A stretch of 24,779 nt of DNA from an uncultured Lachnospiraceae bacterium (lineage in GTDB: Bacteria > Bacillota > Clostridia > Lachnospirales > Lachnospiraceae). The translations under genes and the position numbers were made by a program. Below, piece after piece: positions 1 to 7,445 of the stretch. Where the stretch lies: contig CALDLG010000073.1 of NCBI GenBank assembly GCA_937910785.1, forward strand, positions 1-24,779, read 5' to 3'. The number at the start of each line of letters is the position of its first letter. Position 1 is the stretch's first letter. A model generated the notes under the pieces. The model saw only the letters and a program-made list of their open reading frames with translations. It did not search any database and had not been told where the DNA came from.

Positions 1-177
1 GAATTCCGAAATACTCCTGTAAAAGCCGATCATCTCGTTGCAGATCGAAATATAAGCTCCATAGTCCTTTTCTTCTTTTGCCTGTTCCAGCGAAGCACAA
101 AGAAACGGGTCCACCTTTTCAATCTGATTATCCGAAAAAAACTGATCCAGCTTTTCAAAAAATACATTGATATCCAT
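1..177 (-). CDS. TPR-like protein, N-terminal fragment (runs off window)
   Basis: An open frame starts at an ATG at 177 and stays open to base 1, giving the first 59 residues (MDINVFFEKLDQFF...). The start is supported by a GGGAGAACGGAG ribosome binding site just upstream. The visible part is charged and helical, with the pattern of an N-terminal cap of tetratricopeptide-type proteins found in Lachnospiraceae; that assignment is from recollection of the family, not from a full repeat, because the repeats would lie outside the window. It follows hflC by 31 bases on the same strand, so it is probably the third gene of the hflK-hflC operon. Function is unknown. Confidence 0.6.
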   Translation of the reverse strand, partial: MDINVFFEKLDQFFSDNQIEKVDPFLCASLEQAKEEKDYGAYISICNEMIGFYRSISEF

Positions 178-208
178 TCTCCGTTCTCCCTTCTTCGACC
201 GGCATTGA

Positions 209-1255
209 TCAGTAATTTCCGTTAAAAATCTGTGCAATCGGAGAATCATCGGAAAGAATCACTGTTTTATTGCCCCCTTCCATGCTCGCTTTCAGCGCAT
301 CGAGCGCCCGGACGAAGGAATAAAAATCCGTTTTCTCCGGATCGGAATAAGCTTCGGAAAGAATACGCATATATTCCGCCTCACCTTCCGCTATAATCGC
401 CTCCGCTTTCGCCTGCGCATCGGAGAGCATAATAGCCACTTCCTTATCGGTCATGTTTTCGATCATTTTGGCCTGAGAAGCGCCTTCCGCCGTATACTGC
501 GCCGCGATGTTCTCCCGCTCGGAAATCATACGGGTATAAACGGCCTGCTTGTTATCATCCGGCAGATCCAGTTTTTTCACCTCCACGGTCACAATCTCGA
601 TACCGTACTGTTCTTCCGTATGCGCAATCTGTGCCATGATTTCCTCTGTCAGAGAGGTGATCTCAATCACTTCCTTTTTTTCTTCCGCAAGCTCCAGATC
701 ATTTCCCGTCATATCATTGTTTGTCTGATCTACGGTAATCGTCATTTTGCCGTCGCGGCTGACGATGACCTCATCCTGCTTCATATTGGAAATCGTATTT
801 TTGGTCGCATTGTACACAATTGTATCAATCCGTCTTTCCGCATTGGAAACGGAACCGCTCAGCGTCTGCGCGAATTTCAAAGGATCTTTGACCTGCCATA
901 AGACATAACTGTCCACGATCATCGTTTTCTTGTCGGAAGTAATGACATCCGAAGCCGGCAGATCATAAAGAAGAAGCTGATTCGGGATAATATCCACGGA
1001 TTCTATAAAAGGTATCTTAAAACTAAGTCCGGAGGTCGCAATGATACGCTCCACCCGTCCGAACTGACGAATCAGCTTGTACTGGTTCTCTTTTGTAATA
1101 ACAAGACTGTTTGCGCCGATGATGATAAGTGCGGCAAGCAGGAGGAAAATAAGAATACGTCCTCCCTTTTTCTTCTCTTTTCCGCTCTTTTTTCTGGTAC
1201 CGTTACTGTTAAAATATTCCATGTTTGACTGATTTTGATTCTGTTGATATTCCAT
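209..1255 (-). CDS. hflC: HflC-like band-7 (SPFH) membrane protein
   Basis: This 348-residue protein has a basic, Gln/Asn-rich N-terminus, one hydrophobic segment at about residues 33-51, and then a band-7/SPFH domain starting at NQYKLIRQFGRVERI and LSFKIPFIESVDIIP. The later half is the alanine/glutamate-rich helix typical of the family (SQAKMIENMTDKEVA, then AEAIIAEGEAEYMRILSEAY). HflC partners HflK in a membrane complex that modulates the FtsH protease; that role is known from proteobacteria and is inferred here. The gene follows hflK by 52 bases, the classical gene order. An AAAGGAG site lies 12 bases before the ATG. It is slightly longer than typical HflC because of an Asp/Glu/Lys-rich insert near residues 165-190. 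No ftsH gene is in the window. Confidence 0.85.
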   Translation of the reverse strand: MEYQQNQNQSNMEYFNSNGTRKKSGKEKKKGGRILIFLLLAALIIIGANSLVITKENQYKLIRQFGRVERIIATSGLSFKIPFIESVDIIPNQLLLYDLPASDVITSDKKTMIVDSYVLWQVKDPLKFAQTLSGSVSNAERRIDTIVYNATKNTISNMKQDEVIVSRDGKMTITVDQTNNDMTGNDLELAEEKKEVIEITSLTEEIMAQIAHTEEQYGIEIVTVEVKKLDLPDDNKQAVYTRMISERENIAAQYTAEGASQAKMIENMTDKEVAIMLSDAQAKAEAIIAEGEAEYMRILSEAYSDPEKTDFYSFVRALDALKASMEGGNKTVILSDDSPIAQIFNGNY

Positions 1256-1307
1256 TCCTTTTCTGCGCTCCTTTCACGAACCTTCTTCTGTCCTGCCTCA
1301 AACGCAA

Positions 1308-2369
1308 TCAGTCAGAAGCTTCCCCGTCTTCCTTACTGCTGTCAGAACTTATGCCTCCCGCATTACGACCGGCATCTTCACCGGCTTCTCCGGCGCCGTC
1401 CGAGGTGTCACCTGACACAAAGCTGTCAAGCGGCAGAATCGTGTTCGTCTTCCCCTCGGAGCTTTCGATAACGACTTTGACATCCGGAAGAACATCTTCC
1501 ATCGCTTCATAGAACATTCTCTTCTTGGTAACCTCCGGATACTTGACATATTCCTGGTACATGGAATTAAATCTTGCAACCTGGCCGTTGGCCTCATTTA
1601 TGCGCTCCTGTTTGGCAGCTTCCGCATTCTGAAGGATCGCATCCGAATTGGCTTCCGCCTTTGGAATCTGCTCATTACGGTACTTATTGGCATTGTTCAG
1701 GGCTGTTTCTTTCCCCTGCTTCGCCGTTTCCACTTCCTTAAACGCATTGCTTACCGCTTCCGTAGGAGGCTCCGCATCCTGAATCGTAATATTGATCAGC
1801 TGAATACCGATATCATATGCCTCCAGTTTTTCCAGAATCATCTGCGTTATATTGGCCTGAATCTCGTTCTTTCCCGTAGTCAGCACACTGTCCACCGTAT
1901 AGGAACCGATCGTCGTCCTGATACAGTTCTGTGCAATATTTTTCAGAATTTCAACCGGATCTTCCGAAGCGTAAAGCGCTTTGACCGGATCGGTCACTCT
2001 GTATGCCGCATAAAAATCCACATTAATGAAGTTATAATCGGAAGTAATCATCATAGCGTCATCCGCAGCGGTCACATTTTCCGATTCCATCGAATAGCCG
2101 ATTGTAAAGCCCTTGATCGTCGTATTGACCTTGGTTACCGTCTGAATAAACGGAATTTTAAAATGCAGCCCCGGCGTGGTCACCGCCTTCGGCGAACCGA
2201 ACGTGCAGACCACAGCCTGCTCCTCCTCCTGAATCGTATAATAAGAATTTCCCGCCAGCAAAAGAAGGACAACGGCCGCTATGACAATTTTCATCACAAG
2301 CGACGCCCTTCTCTTCGGAAACGTTTTTCGTTCCGGTCCATTTGTGTTCATCTGCCTGCCACCAAACAT
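1308..2369 (-). CDS. hflK: HflK-like band-7 (SPFH) membrane protein
   Basis: A 353-residue protein with a short basic N-terminus, one membrane segment near residues 26-44 (VMKIVIAAVVLLLLAG) and a band-7 domain with the family phrases EEEQAVVCTFG and GLHFKIPFIQTV. The C-terminal part holds the long Ala/Glu/Lys helix and the HflK-type stretch EVTKKRMFYEAMEDVLPDVK. The tail is acidic and Gly/Ser-rich. HflK and HflC assemble as a membrane complex around FtsH in well-studied bacteria; FtsH modulation here is inference. Two start codons are possible: ATG at 2375 lies almost on the AGGAGAGG site, while ATG at 2369 has a normal 6-9 base spacing, so 2369 is preferred. It lacks the Gly-rich N-terminal extension of E. 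coli HflK. Confidence 0.85.
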   Translation of the reverse strand: MFGGRQMNTNGPERKTFPKRRASLVMKIVIAAVVLLLLAGNSYYTIQEEEQAVVCTFGSPKAVTTPGLHFKIPFIQTVTKVNTTIKGFTIGYSMESENVTAADDAMMITSDYNFINVDFYAAYRVTDPVKALYASEDPVEILKNIAQNCIRTTIGSYTVDSVLTTGKNEIQANITQMILEKLEAYDIGIQLINITIQDAEPPTEAVSNAFKEVETAKQGKETALNNANKYRNEQIPKAEANSDAILQNAEAAKQERINEANGQVARFNSMYQEYVKYPEVTKKRMFYEAMEDVLPDVKVVIESSEGKTNTILPLDSFVSGDTSDGAGEAGEDAGRNAGGISSDSSKEDGEASD

Positions 2370-2410
2370 AAGCATCCTCTCCTATCCTTTGTTTCCATAA
2401 TCAGAACCGC

Positions 2411-2472
2411 AGAACTTCTTCGCAAAACAGCCCGCCGCTTCTTCGACTTTCGCTGTGAGCGTCGGAAGTTCT
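2411..2472 (-). promoter_or_regulatory. Structured 5' leader of hflK
   Basis: The roughly 100-base untranslated leader of hflK contains an 8-bp inverted repeat, 2411-2418 (AGAACTTC) against 2465-2472 (GAAGTTCT). Inside it is a smaller stem-loop made from CGAC-GCT-CAC-AGC-GAAA-GTCG. This could be an RNA fold, but no known riboswitch class is recognised and the pairing is short enough to arise by chance. Confidence 0.25.
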
Positions 2473-2481
2473 TCTCACATT

Positions 2482-2487
2482 ATTATA
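2482..2487 (-). promoter_or_regulatory. Probable -10 box of the hflK-hflC operon
   Basis: The minus strand carries a perfect TATAAT, placing a transcript start near 2475 and a leader of about 100 bases before hflK. No good -35 hexamer is found 16-18 bases upstream, so the promoter is tentative. It is back-to-back with the promoter of the phosphatase gene at 2596. Confidence 0.4.
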
Positions 2488-2534
2488 GCGCAGCCATATG
2501 GAAAACACTAATTAAAAATTGGTAAACTTTGCGC

Positions 2535-2571
2535 TTCAACAGATTGAAAAAATATGGTATGATAGCATAAT
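2535..2571 (+). promoter_or_regulatory. Promoter of the histidine phosphatase gene
   Basis: Two overlapping sigma-A type arrangements are visible. One is TTGAAA (2544-2549), 16 bases, then CATAAT (2566-2571). The other is an extended -10, TGGTATGAT (2555-2563), with a weak TTCAAC -35 at 2535-2540. Either would start transcription 15-30 bases before the ATG at 2596, ahead of a GGAAGGAAGGA ribosome binding site. Confidence 0.5.
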
Positions 2572-2595
2572 TACAGGAAGGAAGGACAGATATTT

Positions 2596-3327
2596 ATGAG
2601 AATCATTCTGATCAGACATGGAGATCCGGATTACGGAAAAGACGCCTTAACGGAAAAGGGAATTCGCGAAGCCAGATTATTATCGGAAAGAACCTGCCGC
2701 TGGGAAGGCATTACGGACATCTACTGCTCCCCCTACGGGCGCGCACAGGCAACGGCAGCCTATTCCTTAGAGCGCATGCACAAAGAGGCCGTTACTCTTT
2801 CATGGCTGCATGAATTCGACTATGCCATCGATGACCCGGTCACCGGAAGGCATGGCGTTCCCTGGGATCTGATGCCCGGATACTGGACGGAGATTCCGGA
2901 TCTGTATGATAAGGAGCACTGGCGCAGGACCGATCTGTATCGTTCCAATCCGGCGCTTCTTCCCGCATATGATAATGTGTGCGAAAGCCTCGATAAGCTG
3001 CTTTCCTCTTACGGCTACCGGAGATACCACAATTATTACCGGACGGACCACCCCGAAACGCCATCCGGGCAGGATGCCACGATCGTGTGCTTCTGTCATC
3101 TGGGCATTATCCTTGTCATGCTCAGCCATCTGCTCGGCATCTCTCCCGTCGTCCTGCTTCATTCCTTCTATATTGCCCCCACCTCCGTAACGGTGCTGGC
3201 TACGGAAGAGAGAACGCCGGGAAACGCTTCCTTCCGGGTGCAGGTCATGGGCGATACAAGCCATCTGCGCATCGGAAATGAACCGGTCTCCGCTTCCGGT
3301 TACTTTACGGATACCTTTTCGCGCTGA
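2596..3327 (+). CDS. Histidine phosphatase superfamily protein
   Basis: The 243-residue protein opens with the phosphohistidine motif LIRHGD, with the nucleophilic His at residue 8. It keeps the other expected pocket residues: SPYGRAQATA with Arg near 48, LHEFDYAI with a candidate acid Glu, and a second His in CFCHLGI near residue 168. This matches the phosphoglycerate mutase-like (branch 1) histidine phosphatases, which hydrolyse or transfer phosphate on small metabolites or proteins; the substrate cannot be told from the sequence. It is cytoplasmic with no signal peptide. A strong GGAAGGAAGGA site supports the start. It stands alone on the plus strand, divergent from hflK and convergent with trpS. 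Confidence 0.85.
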   Translation: MRIILIRHGDPDYGKDALTEKGIREARLLSERTCRWEGITDIYCSPYGRAQATAAYSLERMHKEAVTLSWLHEFDYAIDDPVTGRHGVPWDLMPGYWTEIPDLYDKEHWRRTDLYRSNPALLPAYDNVCESLDKLLSSYGYRRYHNYYRTDHPETPSGQDATIVCFCHLGIILVMLSHLLGISPVVLLHSFYIAPTSVTVLATEERTPGNASFRVQVMGDTSHLRIGNEPVSASGYFTDTFSR

Positions 3328-3336
3328 TAAATTTCC

Positions 3337-3390
3337 GAAATAAAAGGGGGGTTCGCACATTCATGCGAAATCCCCTTTTATTTCGTATTT
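3337..3390. terminator. Bidirectional intrinsic terminator between phosphatase and trpS
   Basis: A long hairpin pairs GAAATAAAAGGGG (3337-3349) with CCCCTTTTATTTC (3372-3384), topped by a further TTCGCA/TGCGAA stem around a short loop. The plus-strand side is followed by T-rich sequence. Its location between two convergent genes fits a terminator serving both. Confidence 0.85.
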
Positions 3391-4398
3391 TCAGGATCTT
3401 ATTTTTTCGGGAAAGCCCACCTTCTTCTGCACCTTACGCAATGTCTTGTTTGCATAATATCCGGCTTTCTCGGCATTCTTCTTAATGATGCCGTCAATAT
3501 ACGCCCTGTCTTTTCCAAGCTCCTCATAACGGGTCTGCAGCGGCTTTAAAATATCCACAACGGACTCACCGACCGCCGTTTTGAAATCACCGTAGCCTTT
3601 CCCGTCAAATTCGCGCTCCGTTTCCTGCGGCGTTTTTCCCGTACACGCACAGTAGATATCGATGAGATTACGGATTCCTGGCTGTTCTTCGCTGTAACGT
3701 ACACAGGCTTCCGAATCCGTTACGGCCCGCCTGAACTTGCGGATGATTGTGTCCGCATCGTCCATCAGGTAAATGCTGGCATTCGGATTTTCGTCGGATT
3801 TGGACATCTTTTTCTCCGGATTCTGAAGGGATTTGATATGCGCTCCCGTCTTTCCGATATAAGGCTCCGGAATCGTGAAAACATCGCCGTAGATTGCATT
3901 AAAACGTTGTGCGATGTCCCTTGTGATCTCAAGATGCTGCATCTGGTCCTTTCCCACCGGCACCACATCCGCCTGATAAAGCAGAATATCGGCCGCCATC
4001 AGAACAGGATAGGTAAAAAGTCCGGCATTAATGTTGTCCGCATGCTTCGCCGCCTTGTCCTTGTACTGGGTCATCCGGTTCAATTCTCCCATATAGGTAA
4101 AACAGTTGAGTATCCAGGACAGCTCGGCATGTCCGGAAACATGGGACTGATAATAAATACAGTTTTTCTCCGGATCAAGCCCTGCCGCAATGTACAGCAT
4201 AAGCAGATTTCTGGCACGTTTACGCAGCTCGGCCGGGTCCTGTCTGATCGTAATGGAATGCAGATCCACCACCGAATAAAAGCACTGATATTCATCGCTG
4301 AGCGTCAGCCAGTTTTTGAGCGCTCCCAGATAATTTCCAAGTGTCAAAGTTCCTGTTGCCTGCATTCCGCTGAACAACACTTTCTGTCCGTCTATCAT
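3391..4398 (-). CDS. trpS: Tryptophan--tRNA ligase
   Basis: The enzyme charges tRNA-Trp with tryptophan using ATP. The 335-residue product has the class I synthetase features: FSGMQATGTLTLGNYLGAL (the HIGH-equivalent region), the family stretch LMAADILLYQADVVPVGKDQ, and a KMSKS loop in KKMSKSDENPN. Length is normal for bacterial TrpRS. The frame is open upstream to 4428, but the ATG at 4398 has a GGAGG site seven bases ahead and starts at the conserved N-terminus, so it is chosen. No T-box leader (no AGGGTGG-like antiterminator) is seen in the roughly 100 bases before the gene. It is convergent with the phosphatase gene and shares its terminator. Confidence 0.95.
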   Translation of the reverse strand: MIDGQKVLFSGMQATGTLTLGNYLGALKNWLTLSDEYQCFYSVVDLHSITIRQDPAELRKRARNLLMLYIAAGLDPEKNCIYYQSHVSGHAELSWILNCFTYMGELNRMTQYKDKAAKHADNINAGLFTYPVLMAADILLYQADVVPVGKDQMQHLEITRDIAQRFNAIYGDVFTIPEPYIGKTGAHIKSLQNPEKKMSKSDENPNASIYLMDDADTIIRKFRRAVTDSEACVRYSEEQPGIRNLIDIYCACTGKTPQETEREFDGKGYGDFKTAVGESVVDILKPLQTRYEELGKDRAYIDGIIKKNAEKAGYYANKTLRKVQKKVGFPEKIRS

Positions 4399-4460
4399 CG
4401 TAATCCTCCATTCCTGCATGGCCCACATCTTCGGGCCTTCTTCGCAGATCCTATTTTTAA

Positions 4461-4489
4461 CCGGGCATCCCTCTATATGGAACGCCCGG
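4461..4489 (-). terminator. Possible hairpin between the Cys-rich gene and trpS
   Basis: CCGGGC (4461-4466) pairs with GCCCGG (4484-4489), and a TCC/GGA pair continues inside. It lies just after the stop codon of the small Cys-Asp-Arg gene on the minus strand. The following minus-strand bases (TTAAAAAT) are not a proper U tract, so it may be only a weak terminator or a leader structure for trpS. Confidence 0.35.
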
Positions 4490-4501
4490 CCGGTATCTTA
4501 T

Positions 4502-4810
4502 TTATTTCTCACATCCGCAGTTTTCTCTGTCACCGAACGGTCTTGTGTCAAATCTCGGTTCAAACCGGGACCCGTTTCTGTCACAGTCATCATCTCTGTC
4601 ACGTCCGCAATCACAGTCTCTGTCCCTGTCGCGTCCGCAATCGCAGTCTCTGTCGCGTCCACAGTCTCTGTCACGTCTGTCGTCACAGTCTCTGTCTCTG
4701 TCGCAGTCACGATCTGACCGACAGTCTCCGCCTCTGCCCTGACGGCTTCCGTTACAGCCGCAGTCAGAACAGCAGCTCAGTAAGAATAATAAAATAATCC
4801 ACGTGTTCAT
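4502..4810 (-). CDS. Small Cys/Asp/Arg-repeat protein, membrane or lipoprotein-like N-terminus
   Basis: The 102-residue product is not recognised. It begins with a hydrophobic stretch (TWIILLFLLSCC) followed by SDCGCNG. Residues 29-78 are then almost only Asp, Arg and Cys, in units such as DCDCGRDRDR. It has 15 Cys in total and ends NCGCEK. The start at 4810 is chosen for the AGGAGAGGAAG site upstream. An in-frame ATG at 4837 would add MRKRRGSHCI, giving a signal-like basic n-region, but has no ribosome site. LLSC resembles a loose lipobox, so a lipoprotein is possible. The alternating charges and Cys suggest a disulfide-linked, metal-binding or coat-type polypeptide; this is inference. It follows the DUF5662 gene on the same strand and has no catalytic domain. 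Confidence 0.6.
   Translation of the reverse strand: MNTWIILLFLLSCCSDCGCNGSRQGRGGDCRSDRDCDRDRDCDDRRDRDCGRDRDCDCGRDRDRDCDCGRDRDDDCDRNGSRFEPRFDTRPFGDRENCGCEK
4577..4726 (-). repeat. Codon-level repeat encoding Asp-Arg-Cys units
   Basis: On the plus strand this is a run of near-repeats of CAGTCTCTGTCGCGTCCGCA-type sequence. Read on the minus strand it encodes the DRDC/DCGRDRDR units. Imperfect direct repeats of 6 to about 36 bases overlap, the kind of DNA that changes length by replication slippage. Confidence 0.7.
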
Positions 4811-4837
4811 AATGCAATGGCTTCCTCTCCTTTTTCT

Positions 4838-4853
4838 CATAAGATATCTTATG
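4838..4853. promoter_or_regulatory. Perfect 16-bp palindrome upstream of the Cys-rich gene
   Basis: CATAAGATATCTTATG is perfectly self-complementary. It lies 18 bases after the stop codon of the DUF5662 gene and 28 bases before the preferred start of the small Cys-rich gene. It could be a dimeric operator for that gene; no regulator is known, and the alternative upstream ATG (4837) falls at its edge. Confidence 0.35.
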
Positions 4854-4870
4854 CAAAAAGGAGTCATCTG

Positions 4871-5413
4871 CTACCGCCGTTTTTTCAGAAATCGCTTCCT
4901 GATATATCCAAACGTATAGTGTTCTCCCTTTTCAGCCAGCATATTCAGCAGAAATTCCAGCTTCTTTCTTGTTTCCTTGTGAAGCGGCGCAAGCTCCCTG
5001 CCGGATTCATAATAGCGAAGCGGATCCTGCGGCGTATATTGTTCTCCATGATAAACCTTACATGCCGCAATTCTGTCCATCAGCATTTCCACAATATACC
5101 GGTCCGGCATCCGGGCCGGCGCCATGCCGCCGGGAATCCCTTTGGTACTGTAATCGATCCAGTATTCATAGTGATGCTTATTTCTTCCTTTGTGATGCAG
5201 CCAGGAAGAAGAATAGCCGATATCCTCCCGTTCCGCATTGTTAGGGCTCCTGTTCCCCTGATAATATCTGGCTCCGACGCGGAATTCCGTCGGTGAATAT
5301 TTGGAAAGGTCATGCAGAAGCCCCTGCTTATACAGGCCGACCTGAAAACAGCCCTGCATCACCAGATATCTGTGGTATGTGATTGTCTTAAAATGCTCCC
5401 ATGCTTTATTCAT
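4871..5413 (-). CDS. DUF5662 family protein
   Basis: A 180-residue cytoplasmic protein that resembles the DUF5662 family of Clostridia. It carries an HD-like phrase GLLHDLSKYSPTEF (His34-Asp35), then a His-rich stretch WLHHKGRNKHHYEYW and PARMPDRYIVEMLMDRIAA. These conserved His and Asp residues suggest a metal site such as a degenerate HD-phosphohydrolase fold, which is inference; no function is established. The frame is open to 5491, but the ATG at 5413 has a GTGGAG site six bases upstream and begins at the family N-terminus (MNKAWEHFKTITYHR). It overlaps the end of the debranching-like gene by 8 bases (GATCATGAATAA), so the two are probably translationally coupled. Confidence 0.75.
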   Translation of the reverse strand: MNKAWEHFKTITYHRYLVMQGCFQVGLYKQGLLHDLSKYSPTEFRVGARYYQGNRSPNNAEREDIGYSSSWLHHKGRNKHHYEYWIDYSTKGIPGGMAPARMPDRYIVEMLMDRIAACKVYHGEQYTPQDPLRYYESGRELAPLHKETRKKLEFLLNMLAEKGEHYTFGYIRKRFLKKRR

Positions 5414-7361
5414 GATCGTCTCCACTTTCCATCCGGCGCGCATTCCGTTCTGTTTCCGTTCTGAAAACCGCAGCTTTTTCTCTGGCGCCATAAATCACAA
5501 TCGTACGCGGCGGTACGGTTACATTGCAAAGACCGCCTCCGTCACAGACTTCGAGACACTCTTCTGTCTCCATATCGGTAGAAAAAAGGCGCACCCATAT
5601 TTTTCCCTTCGGCATCTGTGGAAGCCCGAACGTATATGATTCCCAATACATGTTAATGCCCAGATAAAGGAACATATCATCTTCCCGGTCCGATGCCCTG
5701 CCATAAAGGCCACAGTACAGGATGCCGAGACTCCGGCTTCCCGATGCGGTCTCCGGACGCCAGGCATCCCTGCCATGAAAGGAAATATCCGGATAGCCGC
5801 AGGAAATATAGTCCATTCCGCGAAGCGGCATTGCCGCATGCAGGACCGGATGCGCCTTCCGGAGGCGGATCAGCTCCTTTGTCCATGCAAAAAGTTCTTC
5901 TCCCGCCTTCATCTGGTTCCATTTAATCCAGCAGACCGCGTTATCCTGACAGTAAGGATTGTTATTTCCATCCTGCGAATTGCCAAATTCATCTCCACTG
6001 TATAAGAGGGGCGTTCCCTGAGAAAGCATTACGAAGGTCATTGCATTTTTCATCTGGCGCATGCGCAGTCTCAGAATACTCTTTTTTCGGGTTTTTCCCT
6101 CTATGCCGCAGTTCCAGCTGTAATTAAAATCGCTTCCGTCCTGATTGGCTTCTCCGTTCGCCTCATTATGCTTGACGTCATAGGAAACAAGATCGGCCAG
6201 CCGCATCCCGTCCTGTCTGGCAATATAGTTTACAATGCCCCTGTCCGCTTCATTTTTCTTACACAGATGAATCAGACGGCCTATCATATCCGCATCGCCC
6301 TTTAAGAGCTTTCTCATATCATATAGAAAAGATTCGTTCATCACACCGAAATTACGGAATTTCTCACTGCAGGTCTCCCCGCCGTTTATTTTTTCTGCCT
6401 GCAGCGAAATGTCCTGATCGCCAAGCAGCTTCGTTTCCGCAAACAAGGGCTCCTTACAGAGCATGGAAAGCGGAAGCCCGGCCCCCATCAGATGAAAGCC
6501 GTCGATATGATATTCCAGCACCCAGTGCCGCAGCACATCCAGAATTTTCGGGAATCCGATGTGCGGCGGAAAATAAAACTGCATCATTACCTCGATTCCA
6601 TTTTGATGCAGCGCTTTTACCATATCCTTAAACTCGGTCACTGCGTCCTTTGCCTGAGAATAAGCGTACTTAGGCAGAAAATACAAACCTTCCTGATATC
6701 CCCAGTAGTTAATGCGTCTGACCGAATCCTCTTCTTTTCCTGCCGGTTTTCTGAAAGCCGCAGCAACTGCTTCTTCCATATTAAAAGGCCTTGCCTCCGT
6801 TTCCAGCACTTCGTTAAATTCATAACAGGGCATTAAAATCACCGCTGTAATACCGAGATCCTTCAAATAGGGAATCTTCTCGATTACACCGGCATAAGTG
6901 CCTCTGGCCTGCACGCCGGATGACTTATGTTTGGTAAATCCGCGCACATGAAGAATATAAAAAATACTTTCCTCAAAGGGAATCGTCAGGGAACGGTCGT
7001 TTTCCCAGTCATAATCATGCTCATATACCCGGCATCTGGAAAGCCGTTCCTTCTTTTCTCCGTATTTACGTTCGTTTACAACTGCCTGGGCATAAGGGTC
7101 CTGAAACAGCTCGTCTCCCCGATAAAAGAGATAGGAACAGTTTCTGTCCTGATAGCCGCGCAGCAGCATAGCATATATATTTCCCTTCCGGCCTTCTTCC
7201 GGAAAAGGAATCCTGATGCCGTCCTTGTGCTTCTTATCAAATAATAGAAGGCCGCATTCCGCCTTTTTCTCACAAACTGTCGATACATGTAATCCCTCCG
7301 GCACAAAACATACGCCTGGAGGATAAATGGATGAAGCCGTTACGTTATAAGTTTTCTGCAT
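5406..7361 (-). CDS. GH13 glycogen-debranching/isoamylase-like protein with degraded active site
   Basis: The 651-residue protein has an N-terminal CBM48-like domain (about 8-90), a GH13 (alpha/beta)8 barrel (about 130-500) and a C-terminal beta domain. Family phrases of isoamylase/GlgX debranching enzymes are clear: LADLVSYDVKHNEANGE, NYSWNCGIEG and TPLLYSGDEFGNSQDGNNN. The catalytic regions are altered. Region II reads HIDGFHLMGA, with Met292 where the nucleophile Asp should be and His290 for the invariant Arg. Region I reads EVMMQFYFPPH rather than the usual D-V-V-x-N-H. Region IV reads ARQDG, with Gln for His. The region III acid probably aligns with an Asp (TKLLGDQ). Hydrolysis is therefore unlikely; glucan binding or a scaffold role is inferred. 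The start has GGAGG five bases upstream. It has its own promoter and heads a unit with DUF5662. Confidence 0.85.
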   Translation of the reverse strand: MQKTYNVTASSIYPPGVCFVPEGLHVSTVCEKKAECGLLLFDKKHKDGIRIPFPEEGRKGNIYAMLLRGYQDRNCSYLFYRGDELFQDPYAQAVVNERKYGEKKERLSRCRVYEHDYDWENDRSLTIPFEESIFYILHVRGFTKHKSSGVQARGTYAGVIEKIPYLKDLGITAVILMPCYEFNEVLETEARPFNMEEAVAAAFRKPAGKEEDSVRRINYWGYQEGLYFLPKYAYSQAKDAVTEFKDMVKALHQNGIEVMMQFYFPPHIGFPKILDVLRHWVLEYHIDGFHLMGAGLPLSMLCKEPLFAETKLLGDQDISLQAEKINGGETCSEKFRNFGVMNESFLYDMRKLLKGDADMIGRLIHLCKKNEADRGIVNYIARQDGMRLADLVSYDVKHNEANGEANQDGSDFNYSWNCGIEGKTRKKSILRLRMRQMKNAMTFVMLSQGTPLLYSGDEFGNSQDGNNNPYCQDNAVCWIKWNQMKAGEELFAWTKELIRLRKAHPVLHAAMPLRGMDYISCGYPDISFHGRDAWRPETASGSRSLGILYCGLYGRASDREDDMFLYLGINMYWESYTFGLPQMPKGKIWVRLFSTDMETEECLEVCDGGGLCNVTVPPRTIVIYGAREKAAVFRTETERNARRMESGDDHE

Positions 7362-7416
7362 ATAAGCCTCCGGGGTTTATTGGGGTGCATCCATATAACA
7401 TTTCAGAGTCGCGTCT

Positions 7417-7445
7417 ATTATAACATAACTTTTGTTTTTTTTCCA
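7417..7445 (-). promoter_or_regulatory. Promoter of the debranching-like gene
   Basis: The minus strand has an extended -10, TGTTATAAT (TATAAT at 7417-7422), 17 bases from a TGGAAA -35 (7440-7445). Transcription would start near 7410, leaving a leader of about 50 bases with a GGAGG ribosome site before the ATG at 7361. Confidence 0.7.

Noticed and set aside
4399..4501. T-box leader for trpS
   Set aside because: No AGGGTGG-like antiterminator sequence, and the gap is too short for the usual stem I plus terminator.
4577..4726. Direct repeats resembling a CRISPR array
   Set aside because: Units are short, irregular and in codon phase with no spacers of constant length and no cas genes; they are a protein repeat.
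4418..4797. Long plus-strand open frames rich in Ser-Val or Arg-Ser repeats
   Set aside because: They are mirror readings of the Asp-Arg-Cys codon repeats and of the trpS 5' region, with no ribosome sites; the minus strand gives the coherent genes.
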